This document shows positions 8,287 through 16,967 of a stretch of DNA of 33,552 nt, in pieces. How positions within the stretch are numbered: the stretch's first letter is position 1; each line of letters starts with the position of its first letter. The stretch spans positions 1 through 33,552 of the forward strand of contig CAIWFK010000170.1 of assembly GCA_903911905.1 (NCBI GenBank). The letters are read 5' to 3'. Source of the stretch: an uncultured Myxococcales bacterium (GTDB taxonomy: Bacteria > Myxococcota > Myxococcia > Myxococcales > Myxococcaceae). The notes under the pieces were generated by a model. The model saw only the letters and a program-made list of their open reading frames with translations. It searched no databases and had not been told where the DNA came from. Both the position numbers and the translations under genes were made by a program.

Positions 8287-8446
8287 AGCGACCCGTCGAC
8301 CGCCGCCGCCGTTGCTCGAGGGCCTGCCCGACGAGGGCACGCGCGTGAGCGACTACTTCGACCACTTCGATTGGGAAGGTGACGCCGGCCCCGACCCCGA
8401 GCGGCAGAGCGCAGAAGACTTCCTGACCGCGTTGGGCGGGGCCTGA
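8273..8446 (+). CDS. Small hypothetical protein, 57 residues
   Basis: This is a short frame with a GTG start at 8273 that overlaps the last 14 bases of the V4R reading frame. It encodes a proline-rich N-terminus and an acidic, aromatic C-terminus (VSDYFDHFDWEGD, then a helix ending in EDFLTALGGA). Third codon positions are strongly G/C-rich, as in neighbouring genes, which supports real coding. It ends one base before the stop of the convergent lipoprotein gene. No family was recognised. The overlap suggests co-translation with the PYP-V4R protein. If the frameshift in that gene is real, the truncated protein ends at 8348 inside this frame. Confidence 0.5.
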   Translation: MPPSEATRRPPPPLLEGLPDEGTRVSDYFDHFDWEGDAGPDPERQSAEDFLTALGGA

Positions 8447-8447
8447 A

Positions 8448-9880
8448 TCACTGCACGGTGGCCTTGAGCTGGAAGGTGCCGCCGCCGAAGCCGAACGAGT
8501 CGACCACCGCCAGGTACTTGCCCGCCGGCACGTTGTGCAGCACCAGGCGTGAGGTCGGCGTTCCCGGGGCCACGTCGTCGGCGCAGCCCAGCGCCATGGC
8601 CGAGGTGTCCGGGCAGCCGGGCAGCAGGTAGAGCACGGTGTCGAAGTTGGTGCCGGGGCCCTCGGTGCTCAGCGTCAGCGTGGCCGCGGTCTGGGCCAGC
8701 GTGATGACCACCACGCCCTCGGGCCGCCCGGTGGGGTCGTTGGTCGAGCAGCCCGCCGGCGCGTCCCACAGGCTCTGGCCGCCGTCTGGCCCAGGGCGAT
8801 GGCGCCCTCGGCCGTCGGGGTCAACACCGTCGCGCTCTGGCAGTGCGAGGTGCGCAGCGTCGCCGCCGCCTTGCAGACGTTGGCCTGCCCCACCACGCCC
8901 GGCGAGCACGCCAGCGTGGGGCCGCACTGGTCGAACCCGCGCGGGTCACAGGTCTGCCCGGTGCTCTTGATGGGGACGGCGGTGGGGGCAGCGGTCACCG
9001 TGGTGCCGACGTGCCCGGCCAGGTCCTTCGGGGTGGCCGCCAGCTTCGCCAGCTGCGTCTCGAGCCCTTCCCCCGACTGCATGCGGAAGAAGAAGACGCC
9101 GCCCGACGAGAGGTTGGTGGCGTCGGCCACGACCGACATCAGGTCGGGCGTTCCATCGCCGTTGGAGTCGACCATGATGGACTGGCCCTGCGCGTTCTGG
9201 AACTGGAAGGTGATGCTCGCCAGGTCGTCTTCGGGCTCGGTGCCCTCGATGAGCGTGGTGGGCCCGCCCGCGGTCTTGAGGAAGGCCATGCGCGTGATGG
9301 TCGGCGCTTGCCCTGGCTGACAGGTCGACGGCGTGCCCCGACAGCCCTGGCTGGGCGGGCAGCGGCTGGCGACGTAGGTGGGGTCACACGCAGCTCCGGC
9401 CTGGTTCACCGGCTGCGCGTCGACGGGCACGGTCAGCAGGGCCGAGCGCAGGTTGGTCGCGTCTTCCAGAGCCACGGCCACCTGCGAAATCTGCGGAAAC
9501 TGCCCCAGCGCGCCCACCACCGTCGCCACGCCCGTCACGGCATCACCACCCGCCGTCACCTGGTCCAACGACACCGGGCCCTCGGCCTGGCCCGCGAAGA
9601 CGCCGACCGGGCCCGAACTGCCCGCCGCTGCGACCCACAGGCGCACCACGTTCCTGTCGGGGTCCGACCCTTCGATGGTCAACCGCAGGTCGCGGCCGGT
9701 GCGGCCCGCCTGCTGGGCCGTGACCCTGGTGAGCACCGGAGGTGACGGGGCGGCGGGGCCCGCGTCCATCGCGCGGCCGGCGTCAGCGGTGCCGCCGCCT
9801 GCGCCTCCATCGCCCGAGCCCTTCGGGGGCGTGCAACTGCACAGCACGCCAAGCACCGCCACCAGCAGTCGCGTTCGCAT
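8448..9880 (-). CDS. Lipoprotein with C-terminal PPC-like domain (frameshifted)
   Basis: The ATG at 9880 is preceded by AGGAG with 5-base spacing. The N-terminus MRTRLLVAVLGVLCSC is a lipoprotein signal, followed by a Gly/Asp/Ala-rich linker. The middle region contains a SNGDGTPD-like segment and Cys-rich stretches (CDPTYVASRCPPSQGC, CDPRGFDQCGPTLAC) as seen in myxobacterial surface lipoproteins. The last 100 residues look like a pre-peptidase C-terminal (PPC) beta-sandwich (FDTVLYLLPGCPD, ADDVAPG, VPAGKYLAVVDSFGFGGGTF). This end is in a different frame from the N-terminal part. The switch lies at about 8775-8790, where adding one base within CGGCGG restores continuity (ALGQ to GQSLWDAP). It is either an assembly indel or a recent mutation. 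Specific function unknown. Confidence 0.75.
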
Positions 9881-9923
9881 GTGGTCTCCTTCGGCACGGG
9901 TGAGGGCTGACCTTCACCTCGAA

Positions 9924-9962
9924 AAACACCGGTGGGCAGGGCGGAAGAAGACCGCCCTGCCC
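9924..9962 (-). terminator. Rho-independent terminator for the RTX lipoprotein gene
   Basis: GGGCAGGGCGG (9934-9944) and CCGCCCTGCCC (9952-9962) form a perfect 11-bp stem with a 7-base loop. Read on the minus strand it begins 33 bases after the stop of the RTX gene. It is followed by the small palindrome CACCGGTG and then TTTTTC, giving a U-rich tail slightly displaced from the stem. It separates the RTX gene from the lipoprotein gene downstream. Confidence 0.7.
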
Positions 9963-9995
9963 AAAGAACCGTTCAGTCGAGGTCCGTCGCCGCGC

Positions 9996-11645
9996 TCACA
10001 GCTCGCAGTCGGCGGGGCGCGACGCGAGGCCACCCATCACCAGAATGTCGCTGCCGTCGCCGCAACTGATGACGTCACCGCTGTTGACGCCTTCGATGAA
10101 GTCGTCGCCCGCGCCCGAGGACAGGGTGTTGAGCGCCGAGCCGCCGGTGAGGTGGTTGTTGGCCGGGTTGCCCACCACCGTGCAGGCGCTGGCCGTCGGG
10201 CAGACCAGGTTCTCGACGTCGAGGCCGATCTTGATGCCGTTGGTGGTCGAGGCGGTGTTGTCCATCTTCACGTCGATGGCCGCGCCGAAGTTCGAGAAGT
10301 CCACCGTGTCGATGCCCAGCATGCCGCTGAACACGTCGGTCGCCGCGCCGCCCACGTAGAACGTGTTGTCCAGGCCGTTGCCGGTGCCCACGCAGGCCAC
10401 CGCGGCGGTCGGGCACTTGAGGTCTTCGGTGTTGGGGCCGATGGTGATGGTCGCCGCGCTGGTCGCCGCCGACAGGTCGAGGGTGTCGTGGCCCGCGCCG
10501 CCGTTGAACACCGGCAGAGCGCTGAAGGCCGCCGCCGGCGCCACGTAGAAGTCGTCGCCCGAGCCGCCGATGACCAGCTCGACGTCCGCGTTGATGAGGT
10601 CGCCTTCGTCGCCGATGGCCGCGGTCACCTGCTCGCCGCTGGCCGTCGCGCCGTCCGCCGTCACCTGCACGGCGTGGGTGCGAAGCGCGTAGCTGACGGT
10701 GTCGATTTCCGCGGTGGTGGTGCTGGGCAGCTTGTCGCCGCCCGAGAAGATGCGGCCAGTCACGGTCGCCGCGACGGCGCCCGCGTTGAGGGTGTCGTTG
10801 CCCGGGCCGCCGTACAGCGCGTCAGCGCCAGCGCCCGCAGTCAGGGTGTCGTTGCCCACGTCGCCGTAGAGCGTGTCGTCGCCTGCGCCACCGACCAGGG
10901 TGTCGTCGCCAGGGCCGCCGTAGACCACCAGGGGGCCGGTGAAGGCCGAACCGCCGGTACCGTGGCTGCCGGCCGTGCCGTCGAACACGTCGTTGCCGCC
11001 GCCGAGGCTGAAGGTGTACGCGACGGTGCCGCTGCCGATGACCGTCATGTCGAGCAGGTTGTCCGACCCGAACGAGATGTTGGCAGCAGCCGCCGTGCCA
11101 CCGACGTAGATGGAGTCGACGGCCGACGACTGACCACGAATCTTGAACGAGTCGCTCGACGCGCTCGCGCCCATGTCGACGGTGATGCCGGGTGCCGCGG
11201 CGGTGCCGGGGGCGAACGTGCCGTTGGCGAAGTCGATGATGACCGTCTCGTCACCGGCCGCGCCGACCACGTTGATGGTCTTGATGTTGGTGGCGGTGAT
11301 CAGCACCGGGCTCGCGCCGCTGGTGTCGTAGGTCGGAACGTCGTTGACCAGAATGCCGCCGGTCACCGCGTGCTTCGAGATGACCGCCACGTCGGCCGAC
11401 GCCAGCGTCACCGTCATCGCGCCGGCCGCGACCGTGCAGCCGTTGGGCGCTACGCAACTGGCGATGGGCGAGAGCGGCTGGGCGATTTCCCCGACCCCGG
11501 AGACGTCTCCAAAGTCCTTGGGTTCGGGTACGCCACACCCGACGAGCGCCAGGCTCGTGAGGGCATAGATGACTGCAGCAGGTCCAGGGCCACTCGTGAG
11601 ACGGGTGCACGACAGAAAGTTCGGTGACGGGCTACCAATCGTCAC
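9996..11645 (-). CDS. RTX-repeat (haemolysin-type calcium-binding) lipoprotein
   Basis: From a GTG at 11645 the product has 549 residues. Residues 25-37 (VIYALTSLALVGC) are a signal with a textbook lipobox ending at Cys37, so Sec export and lipidation are predicted. No ATG fits, and an upstream in-frame start at 11765 would bury the signal deeper. The mature part is low in Lys and rich in Ala/Gly/Thr/Asp. It has tandem RTX nonapeptides (GGPGDDTLV, GGAGDDTLY, GDVGNDTLT, GGPGNDTLN) and single copies further on (GGSGDDFY, GGAGHDTLDL, CGDGSDIL), which should form a calcium-bound beta-roll. RTX proteins are usual type I secretion cargo, but the lipobox here argues for another route. It ends before a strong terminator. 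Confidence 0.8.
   Translation of the reverse strand: MTIGSPSPNFLSCTRLTSGPGPAAVIYALTSLALVGCGVPEPKDFGDVSGVGEIAQPLSPIASCVAPNGCTVAAGAMTVTLASADVAVISKHAVTGGILVNDVPTYDTSGASPVLITATNIKTINVVGAAGDETVIIDFANGTFAPGTAAAPGITVDMGASASSDSFKIRGQSSAVDSIYVGGTAAAANISFGSDNLLDMTVIGSGTVAYTFSLGGGNDVFDGTAGSHGTGGSAFTGPLVVYGGPGDDTLVGGAGDDTLYGDVGNDTLTAGAGADALYGGPGNDTLNAGAVAATVTGRIFSGGDKLPSTTTAEIDTVSYALRTHAVQVTADGATASGEQVTAAIGDEGDLINADVELVIGGSGDDFYVAPAAAFSALPVFNGGAGHDTLDLSAATSAATITIGPNTEDLKCPTAAVACVGTGNGLDNTFYVGGAATDVFSGMLGIDTVDFSNFGAAIDVKMDNTASTTNGIKIGLDVENLVCPTASACTVVGNPANNHLTGGSALNTLSSGAGDDFIEGVNSGDVISCGDGSDILVMGGLASRPADCEL
10780..10919 (-). repeat. Tandem RTX nonapeptide-coding repeats
   Basis: This block of the lipoprotein gene encodes five to six consecutive GGxGxDxLx nonapeptides on the minus strand, visible in the DNA as repeated gtgtcgttgcc/gtgtcgtcgcc units. 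Each pair of nonapeptides normally binds one calcium ion in a parallel beta-roll. Confidence 0.85.
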
Positions 11646-11880
11646 GAACCCGCTTCCGACGAAGTCCAACCCCGCCGGCTCGGTCTCACGCTTGAGCAAG
11701 GCGTGCGCCAGCCGCGTTTCGACCACTCTCCAAAGGGTTCCACCGCGGCCGGGGCAGGTCGCCACCGACGCGGGGAGTATTGCCGACCTGCATTCGATCG
11801 CCCGGCCGTTGACGCAGGTGAAGTGACTCGTCGGCGGATCACGCCGGCCTTCGGCTGGTCGCTCCGCCAGTTTCCTGACG

Positions 11881-12930
11881 CTACTTGCGGCGCTGGCCGT
11901 GCCCGGCGCGTTCGCGGCGCTTGCTCTCGGGCCGGCCGCGCGACTGCGAGGGCGTGCCCAGCCACACCATTTCGCGCTGCAGCTCCAGCCACGACGCGAA
12001 GCGGGCCTCGTCGAGCGTGCCGTCTTCCAGCGCCGCCTTCACCGCGCAGCCGGGCTCGGCGTCGTGCTGGCAGTCGCTGAACTTGCAATTGACCGCCAGC
12101 GCCTCGAGGTCATCGAAGGTCTTCGCCAGCCCACCTTCGGCCGCCCACATCTGCACCTCGCGCAGGCCGGGCGTGTCGATGACCGCGCCGCCGTGAGGCA
12201 GCAGAATCAGCTCGCGGCGGGTGGTGGTGTGTCGACCCCGACCATCGTCACGAACCGAGCCGGTCTTCATCACCTCACTGCCCAGCAGGTGGTTGACCAG
12301 GGTCGACTTGCCCACGCCCGAGCTGCCCAGCAGGGCCACCGTCTTGCCGCTGCCGAAGAGCGGAACGAGCGGGTCGAGCCCTTCGTGCTTCAGTGCGCTC
12401 ACCGCGTGCACCGCTGCGCCGCGGGTCAGCGCGTTGACCTCGGCCAGTTGCGCCTCGAGGTCGCTCGCCAGGTCCTTCTTGTTGAGCACCACCACCGGCG
12501 TGGCGCGGCTTTCCCAGGCCAGGGTCATGAAGCGCTCGAGCCGGCGGACGTTGAAATCGCCGTCGAGCCCCATCACCACCATCACGGTGTCGACGTTGGT
12601 GGCCAGCACCTGGGGCGTCGCGTTCTCTCCAGCGACCTTGCGCACGAAGGCGGTGCGGCGCGGCAACACCGCGTGCACCAGCGCCTCGCCGGCGTCGGGA
12701 ATGCGGGCCGCCACCCAGTCGCCGACGGCGGGAAGGTCGCCCGCGGAGTCCGCGCGGTGGATGATCTTGCCGCCCGTGCGAGCCCAGTGCTCGCCCCGGT
12801 GCGAGAGCACCTTGAGCTGCTTGCGGTAGACGAGGATGACGCGCGCCGGCTCGAGCCCCTTGGCCTGGTGCGGCCCCATCGCCGCCTCGAAGTCGGGGCC
12901 CCAGCCCAATGCGGTCTTCCAGTCACTCAC
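11881..12930 (-). CDS. rsgA: Ribosome small-subunit-dependent GTPase A
   Basis: This is a circularly permuted GTPase that helps mature the 30S subunit. An N-terminal OB-fold (AVGDWVAARIPD, RRTAFVRKVAG) is followed by the permuted G motifs in order G4 (NKKD), G1 (GSSGVGKST), G2 region and G3 (DTPGLRE). A zinc-binding segment follows (CKFSDCQHDAEPGC), then a basic tail (SKRRERAGHGQRRK). All catalytic motifs are intact. The GTG at 12930 gives 349 residues beginning SDWKTALGW and has AGCAGG just upstream; an in-frame TTG at 12969 would add 13 residues. It lies downstream of the B3/B4-domain gene on the same strand (50 bp gap from its stop) and may be co-transcribed with it, a pairing with a shared translation theme. 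Confidence 0.95.
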   Translation of the reverse strand: MSDWKTALGWGPDFEAAMGPHQAKGLEPARVILVYRKQLKVLSHRGEHWARTGGKIIHRADSAGDLPAVGDWVAARIPDAGEALVHAVLPRRTAFVRKVAGENATPQVLATNVDTVMVVMGLDGDFNVRRLERFMTLAWESRATPVVVLNKKDLASDLEAQLAEVNALTRGAAVHAVSALKHEGLDPLVPLFGSGKTVALLGSSGVGKSTLVNHLLGSEVMKTGSVRDDGRGRHTTTRRELILLPHGGAVIDTPGLREVQMWAAEGGLAKTFDDLEALAVNCKFSDCQHDAEPGCAVKAALEDGTLDEARFASWLELQREMVWLGTPSQSRGRPESKRRERAGHGQRRK

Positions 12931-12979
12931 GTGCCTGCTGACGTACGCCAAACGCGAGGCTGACGCCAACCGCGCGAGG

Positions 12980-13608
12980 TCAGTTGGTGACTACCGGCTC
13001 GGTGGTGGCGCCCGCGGCGTGGAGCAGCTCGCGGTACCAGGCCGCCGCCTTCGCCGCCCGCCCGGACAGCGCCTTCGCGCCCCACACCACGCTCAAGGTC
13101 TGGGTGGTCTGCGCCGAGGTCTTGGTGCGCTGCGAGTCCTTCACCGGGTTCGCGCACGCGCCGTCGGCGTCGAACAGGCAGACCAGCCCCGCCACGTCGA
13201 TGGTCTGACCCGAGGCGTTGAACACGTACGTCGTGCCTTCTGCCGCGAGCGCCACCCGGAGTGGGGCCTTCACCAGCCCCAGGTCCACGACCGAGATCGG
13301 CAAGCCCGAATGAAACGACACCACGTTGCAGGCGTCGACCGCCACGTTGATGCTCGAGAGAGCGCTCTCGCTCACCGCGCGCAGCAGGTACTCCGAGGCG
13401 GGCTTGCCGCGACCAGTGGGCTTGTAGCCGCCGTGGCGCAGCACCTCGCGCACCGCGCCGCGCACCGCGTCGTCGGAGCTCAAGCCCGGCGTTGGCGCGT
13501 CGGGCCGCAGCAACGAGAACACGGCAGGGTCCTTGCCGACGGGGGCAGGGAAGGCGGTGGTGAACGCCACCACCTCGACCAACGGGGCTGTTCGACGGTC
13601 ACCTGCAT
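12980..13608 (-). CDS. B3/B4 (tRNA-editing-like) domain protein
   Basis: Most of the protein is a B3/4 domain, the fold found in the editing module of bacterial phenylalanyl-tRNA synthetase beta chains and in stand-alone proteins. Visible segments are ALSSINVAVDACNVVSF, LPISVVDLGLV, LRVALAAEG and the C-terminal VKDSQRTKTSAQTTQTL. The uninterrupted frame starts only at a TTG (13582) with no ribosome-binding site. An ATG at 13608 (MQVTVEQP) lies 7 bases after the -10-like TACAAT (minus strand, 13621-13616), which suggests a leaderless transcript. It reaches the same protein if one base is added to the run of four C (minus strand; 13584-13587). I therefore place the true start at 13608 with a one-base frameshift, less certainly than the domain call. 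An editing substrate cannot be deduced. Confidence 0.75.
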
Positions 13609-13615
13609 CGCCACG

Positions 13616-13621
13616 ATTGTA
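13616..13621 (-). promoter_or_regulatory. -10 element candidate, leaderless start for the B3/B4 gene
   Basis: TACAAT on the minus strand ends 7 bases before the ATG at 13608, the spacing expected when transcription begins at or next to the start codon. No convincing -35 box was seen. Confidence 0.35.
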
Positions 13622-13658
13622 GGCGCGAAGCCGGTTGAGGGGAACGTTGGGTACCCTC

Positions 13659-15202
13659 CTAGACCAACCCCGGCAGGGCCAGCGTCCAGTCCGTCAGGTC
13701 GGCCCCCATCCACGACTGCGCGACGCCCTGCAGGTCCAGGTTCGCCCTCTCGGCGCTCGTCACCCGGAAGGCGTCGAGCACGGTCGTCAGCAGGCGCGAG
13801 TACGAGAACCCGGTGTAGATGGAGTTGCTCTGCGGCTGCTGCCCCGGCCGCGCGTAGTCGTACAGCGTGCCCCCGGTGAAGGTCCCGAACCCGCCCGCGA
13901 GGATGACGGGAATCGACCCGCGCAGGTGCCCGTTGGGCTGCCCGTCGTGCTCGGGCACGATGACCACCAGCGTGTTGTCCAGGTACGTCGCGCCGGTCGA
14001 CGGGTCCTCCACCACGTCGAGGTCGGCCAGGAACTCGGCGATGGCGTCGAACACGAACTGCTGCGTCTTGCGGCACTCTTCGATGATGGCCAGCGAGGGG
14101 TTCGCCAGGTGCCCCGCGTTGCCGTGGTACGCCTGCGAGCCGCCCAGGTTGATGCCCTCGGTCAGCCACTCGTCTTCGAGGCCGGTGTTGATGGACACCA
14201 CCTGCTCGAGGTTCATCTTGATGGCCGCCGCGGCGTTCTTGAACTGCGCGCGGAAGAGCGTGCCCTTGTCGGTGTTGAACTCGGCGGTCGAGTTCTGCGG
14301 CGTGCCCGTCGGTCGCGAGGGAGGCGAGACCGTGGTCGTGCCGGTGCCCGTCATGGTCATCAGGTTCGCGCGCTGCGACGTGAGAATGGCGGCGTGGTTG
14401 TCGAGCCGTTGCTTGTCGAAGGTCGACAGCCGCTGGTCGCGCGCGAGCTTCGCCACGTTGGTCAACGTGCGGTCGAGCAGCGCGGCGCGACGGGAAATCG
14501 GATCGCGCTGCCCCGGCGGCGGCGGCATGAAGTTCGCGAACAGCTTGTCCCACACCAGGAACGGGTTCCGCAGCGCGGTGAGCTGGGCGAAGGTGCCGTT
14601 GGCGTACTGGATGGAGTTGCCGCCCGACGCGTCCTCCAGGTACTTCACGTCGTCGAGGTAATCGGGCGCCTTGAGGACCAGCGGCGCGCGGCCGTTCAAC
14701 TTGCGGCCGATGACCACGTCGATCGACTCGCCCGTCATCGACTGCACCGCGGGCCCGTTGGCGTCGTTGTTCTTGTAGCCGCCCAGTTGCGCCGTGTACG
14801 TGTGGCCCTGCACCGAGGCGTTCGAGCACGAGAGGTTGTTGAGGAACGCGACCTTCTTCTTCAGCGGCTGCCATGCGGCGCTGTGAATCGGGCCCAGCGC
14901 GCCGGTGTACGAGGTCAGGTCGATGGCCGTGCAGCCGGTGCGCTGCGTGAACGCGACGGGCCGCAGGAAGTCGCTGGGCGCCTGCAGCAGGTTGCCCGGC
15001 GACGAGGTCGAGATGGGGAAGCCCGTCGGCACGTACGGCAGCCAGTGCTGCGCGAAGACGCCGTGGTTGTTGACGATGCACACCAGCCGTTTGACGGGCG
15101 TGGTGGGCGCCGCACCGGCCGTGCGCGGCAACACGTCGAGCAACGGCAGGCTGCCGCGGTCAGACCGAAACGCCTCATGAGCTCCCGCCGGGTGATGCTC
15201 AT
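13659..15202 (-). CDS. DUF1552 protein with Tat signal (frameshifted near N-terminus)
   Basis: The ATG at 15202 opens with a twin-arginine signal, MSITRRELMRRFGLTAA. The following frame (SLPLLDVLPRTAGAAPTTP, VKRLVCIVNNHGVF onward, about 490 residues) is a DUF1552 protein. Its markers are KKKVAFLNNLSCSN, GHTYTAQLGGYKNN, ESIDVVIGRKLNG, LVVIVPEHDGQPNGHLRGSIPVILAGG and a C-terminal DLTDWTLALPGLV. The two parts are offset by one base at about 15150-15156, and adding one base there gives a smooth join. DUF1552 proteins are related to the alkaline-phosphatase/sulfatase-like DUF1501 group but have no established reaction. They are almost always found beside DUF1592-type cytochromes, as here (2-bp gap). 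Export through Tat suggests that it folds, perhaps with a metal, before export. Confidence 0.88.
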
Positions 15203-15204
15203 CT

Positions 15205-16869
15205 TCAGGGCCTCCAGATCTGCAGCTCGTTCGAGGTCAACACCGCGCGCATGGTGTCGAGAATGGTGCCGCCGTCGGTGATGGCGCTCGCGCCGTCGTC
15301 CGCCAGGCAGAGGTCGGAGTCGTCGTTGCGGCCCAGCGCCGAGCGCACGTACTGGTCGGCGAAGCAGCGCGCGAATTCAGGAGACGTCGCCAGCAGGTTC
15401 GACAGCTCGACCGAGCCGTTCACCGTCGCTGGCCGGCCCAGCAGCGAGGACAGGTCGGCCGTCGCCACCACCGGCACCTGGTAGTCGAACTGCCCACCGG
15501 CGTAGTGCTTCTCCACCGTCACTGCGCGACCGATGGAGTCGAAGTCGGACCGCGCGCCTCCCGCGGGGTTGATGTGCGAATGGCAGGCCGTGCACGCTGC
15601 CGACTGCGTCACGCTGGTGATGCGGTCGAGGTTCGAGACCTTCATCGACTCGGCTTGTTGCTGCGCGGCGGCTACGCTGAAGGCCGGCGGGGCGATGTCC
15701 TGGCACAACAGCTTCTGCAACACGGTCAGCCCGCGCGCGACCACGTGCCAGTCGTCGGTGCCCGTCGCCAGCATGCCGACCCGGGTCAGCAGCCCAGCGC
15801 GGCCCGCAGGCAATGTCGTCGCTCCGGGCGACACGCCGTAGATGGCGGCCAGCGTCGGCGAGAGCGGCGCGGTGGCCGTCGAGGTCAGCAGCGACGTGGG
15901 TGAGGACGGCGTGGTCCAGGTCAGCGCGGCGACGAAGTCGTCCAGCTCCTTCACCTGGTCGGGCTGCACGGTGGTGGCGTCGAGCCCCGCGAGGAAGGCC
16001 GGCGAGTACGAGACCGAGCCCCGGTCGTAGAGCAGCCACTGCCTGAAGAAGGCCTGGGTGCGGGCGTGGCCTTCGGGCGATTGCTGCAGGCGCGCCACCT
16101 GCGCGGCGAGCACGTCGGGCTGGGTGAGCGAGCCGTCGCGCGCAGCGGTGAACAACGCGTCGTCGGGGCCGTGGCCGGTCAGCGCGAAGGACAGCCGCGA
16201 GGCGAGCGAGAACGGGTCGAGCAACGAGGTCTGCCCCACCGGCGCGTCGCGCACGTAGAGGAAGTCCGGGTGCACCAGCAGGCTGGCCAGGCCCTGACGG
16301 AAGCCTTCCTGCGAATCGGTCGGCAGGCCCTGCGCGGCTTCTGTGGAAAAGAAAGCCGCCGTGTCGTCGAGCTCGGCCTGCGGAATCGGGCGTCGCAGCA
16401 GGCGCTCGCCTTTCGTCGAGAGGAAGGTGGTGAAGCAGGTGACCGCGGCGGCTCCAGTGACGGTGCGGGCGTTGCAGCCGAAGACCGACTGCGCGGTGGT
16501 GTCGCTCGAGAGCGCCCAGGCCGCGACGGCGTCGGCGCTGGTGGCCAGAGAATCGAGCGTGGCGTCGGTCAGCAGCGAGCCCGCGGTCTCGTAGGTGAAC
16601 TTCTTGTCGGTGGCCGGAGAGAGCGCGGCGTTCGCGGCGGCACTCGCGGCTCCGGCGCCGAGAATGCGTGTCAGCTCGGCCTGGTACGCGCTGCTCCACA
16701 ACAAGCGCATCTTCGCGGTGCTGCCCTGGCCGCGCGTGGTGCAGGGCTTGAGCGCGTTCGGCGTGGCAGGATCGGTCGGTGTGGTCGGCGTACCGGGAGT
16801 CGTGCCTCCCAGAATCGAACCCTGGCATCCCAGCATCAACGTCAGCGCGGCCAGAACAGGTCGGAGCAT
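15205..16869 (-). CDS. DUF1592/DUF1588-type c-haem lipoprotein
   Basis: The protein has 554 residues. MLRPVLAALTLMLGC is a lipoprotein signal with Cys15 as the lipidation site, preceded by GAGG in the leader. A Thr/Pro linker follows, then the usual module order of this planctomycete/myxobacterial family. The modules are a DUF1595-like segment (RLLRRPIPQAELDDTAAFF), DUF1592 (FLYVRDAPVGQ, FSLASRLSFALTGHGPDD, ARTQAFFRQWLLY), DUF1588 (LAAIYGV, RAGLLTRVGMLA), a single CxxCH haem site (CTACHSHINP) and DUF1585 (VELSNLLATSPEFARCFADQYVRSALGR). It is the first gene of a two-gene unit with the DUF1552 gene. The pair probably acts together in the periplasm or at the outer membrane in an unassigned redox process. 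Confidence 0.9.
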   Translation of the reverse strand: MLRPVLAALTLMLGCQGSILGGTTPGTPTTPTDPATPNALKPCTTRGQGSTAKMRLLWSSAYQAELTRILGAGAASAAANAALSPATDKKFTYETAGSLLTDATLDSLATSADAVAAWALSSDTTAQSVFGCNARTVTGAAAVTCFTTFLSTKGERLLRRPIPQAELDDTAAFFSTEAAQGLPTDSQEGFRQGLASLLVHPDFLYVRDAPVGQTSLLDPFSLASRLSFALTGHGPDDALFTAARDGSLTQPDVLAAQVARLQQSPEGHARTQAFFRQWLLYDRGSVSYSPAFLAGLDATTVQPDQVKELDDFVAALTWTTPSSPTSLLTSTATAPLSPTLAAIYGVSPGATTLPAGRAGLLTRVGMLATGTDDWHVVARGLTVLQKLLCQDIAPPAFSVAAAQQQAESMKVSNLDRITSVTQSAACTACHSHINPAGGARSDFDSIGRAVTVEKHYAGGQFDYQVPVVATADLSSLLGRPATVNGSVELSNLLATSPEFARCFADQYVRSALGRNDDSDLCLADDGASAITDGGTILDTMRAVLTSNELQIWRP

Positions 16870-16967
16870 GGTCCTCAGGAAGGACGGATGGACCCCGACA
16901 GACGGCTCACGGTGTGTGTGCAGGTACGGTGAGCAGCGCCGGTGCGGTCCTGCGTCTTGAAAGAACC

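Noticed and set aside
16803-16832. tRNA-like T-arm (GGTTCGATTC on the minus strand)
   Set aside because: No acceptor, D- or anticodon arm surrounds it, and the bases encode the lipobox region of the DUF1592 protein.
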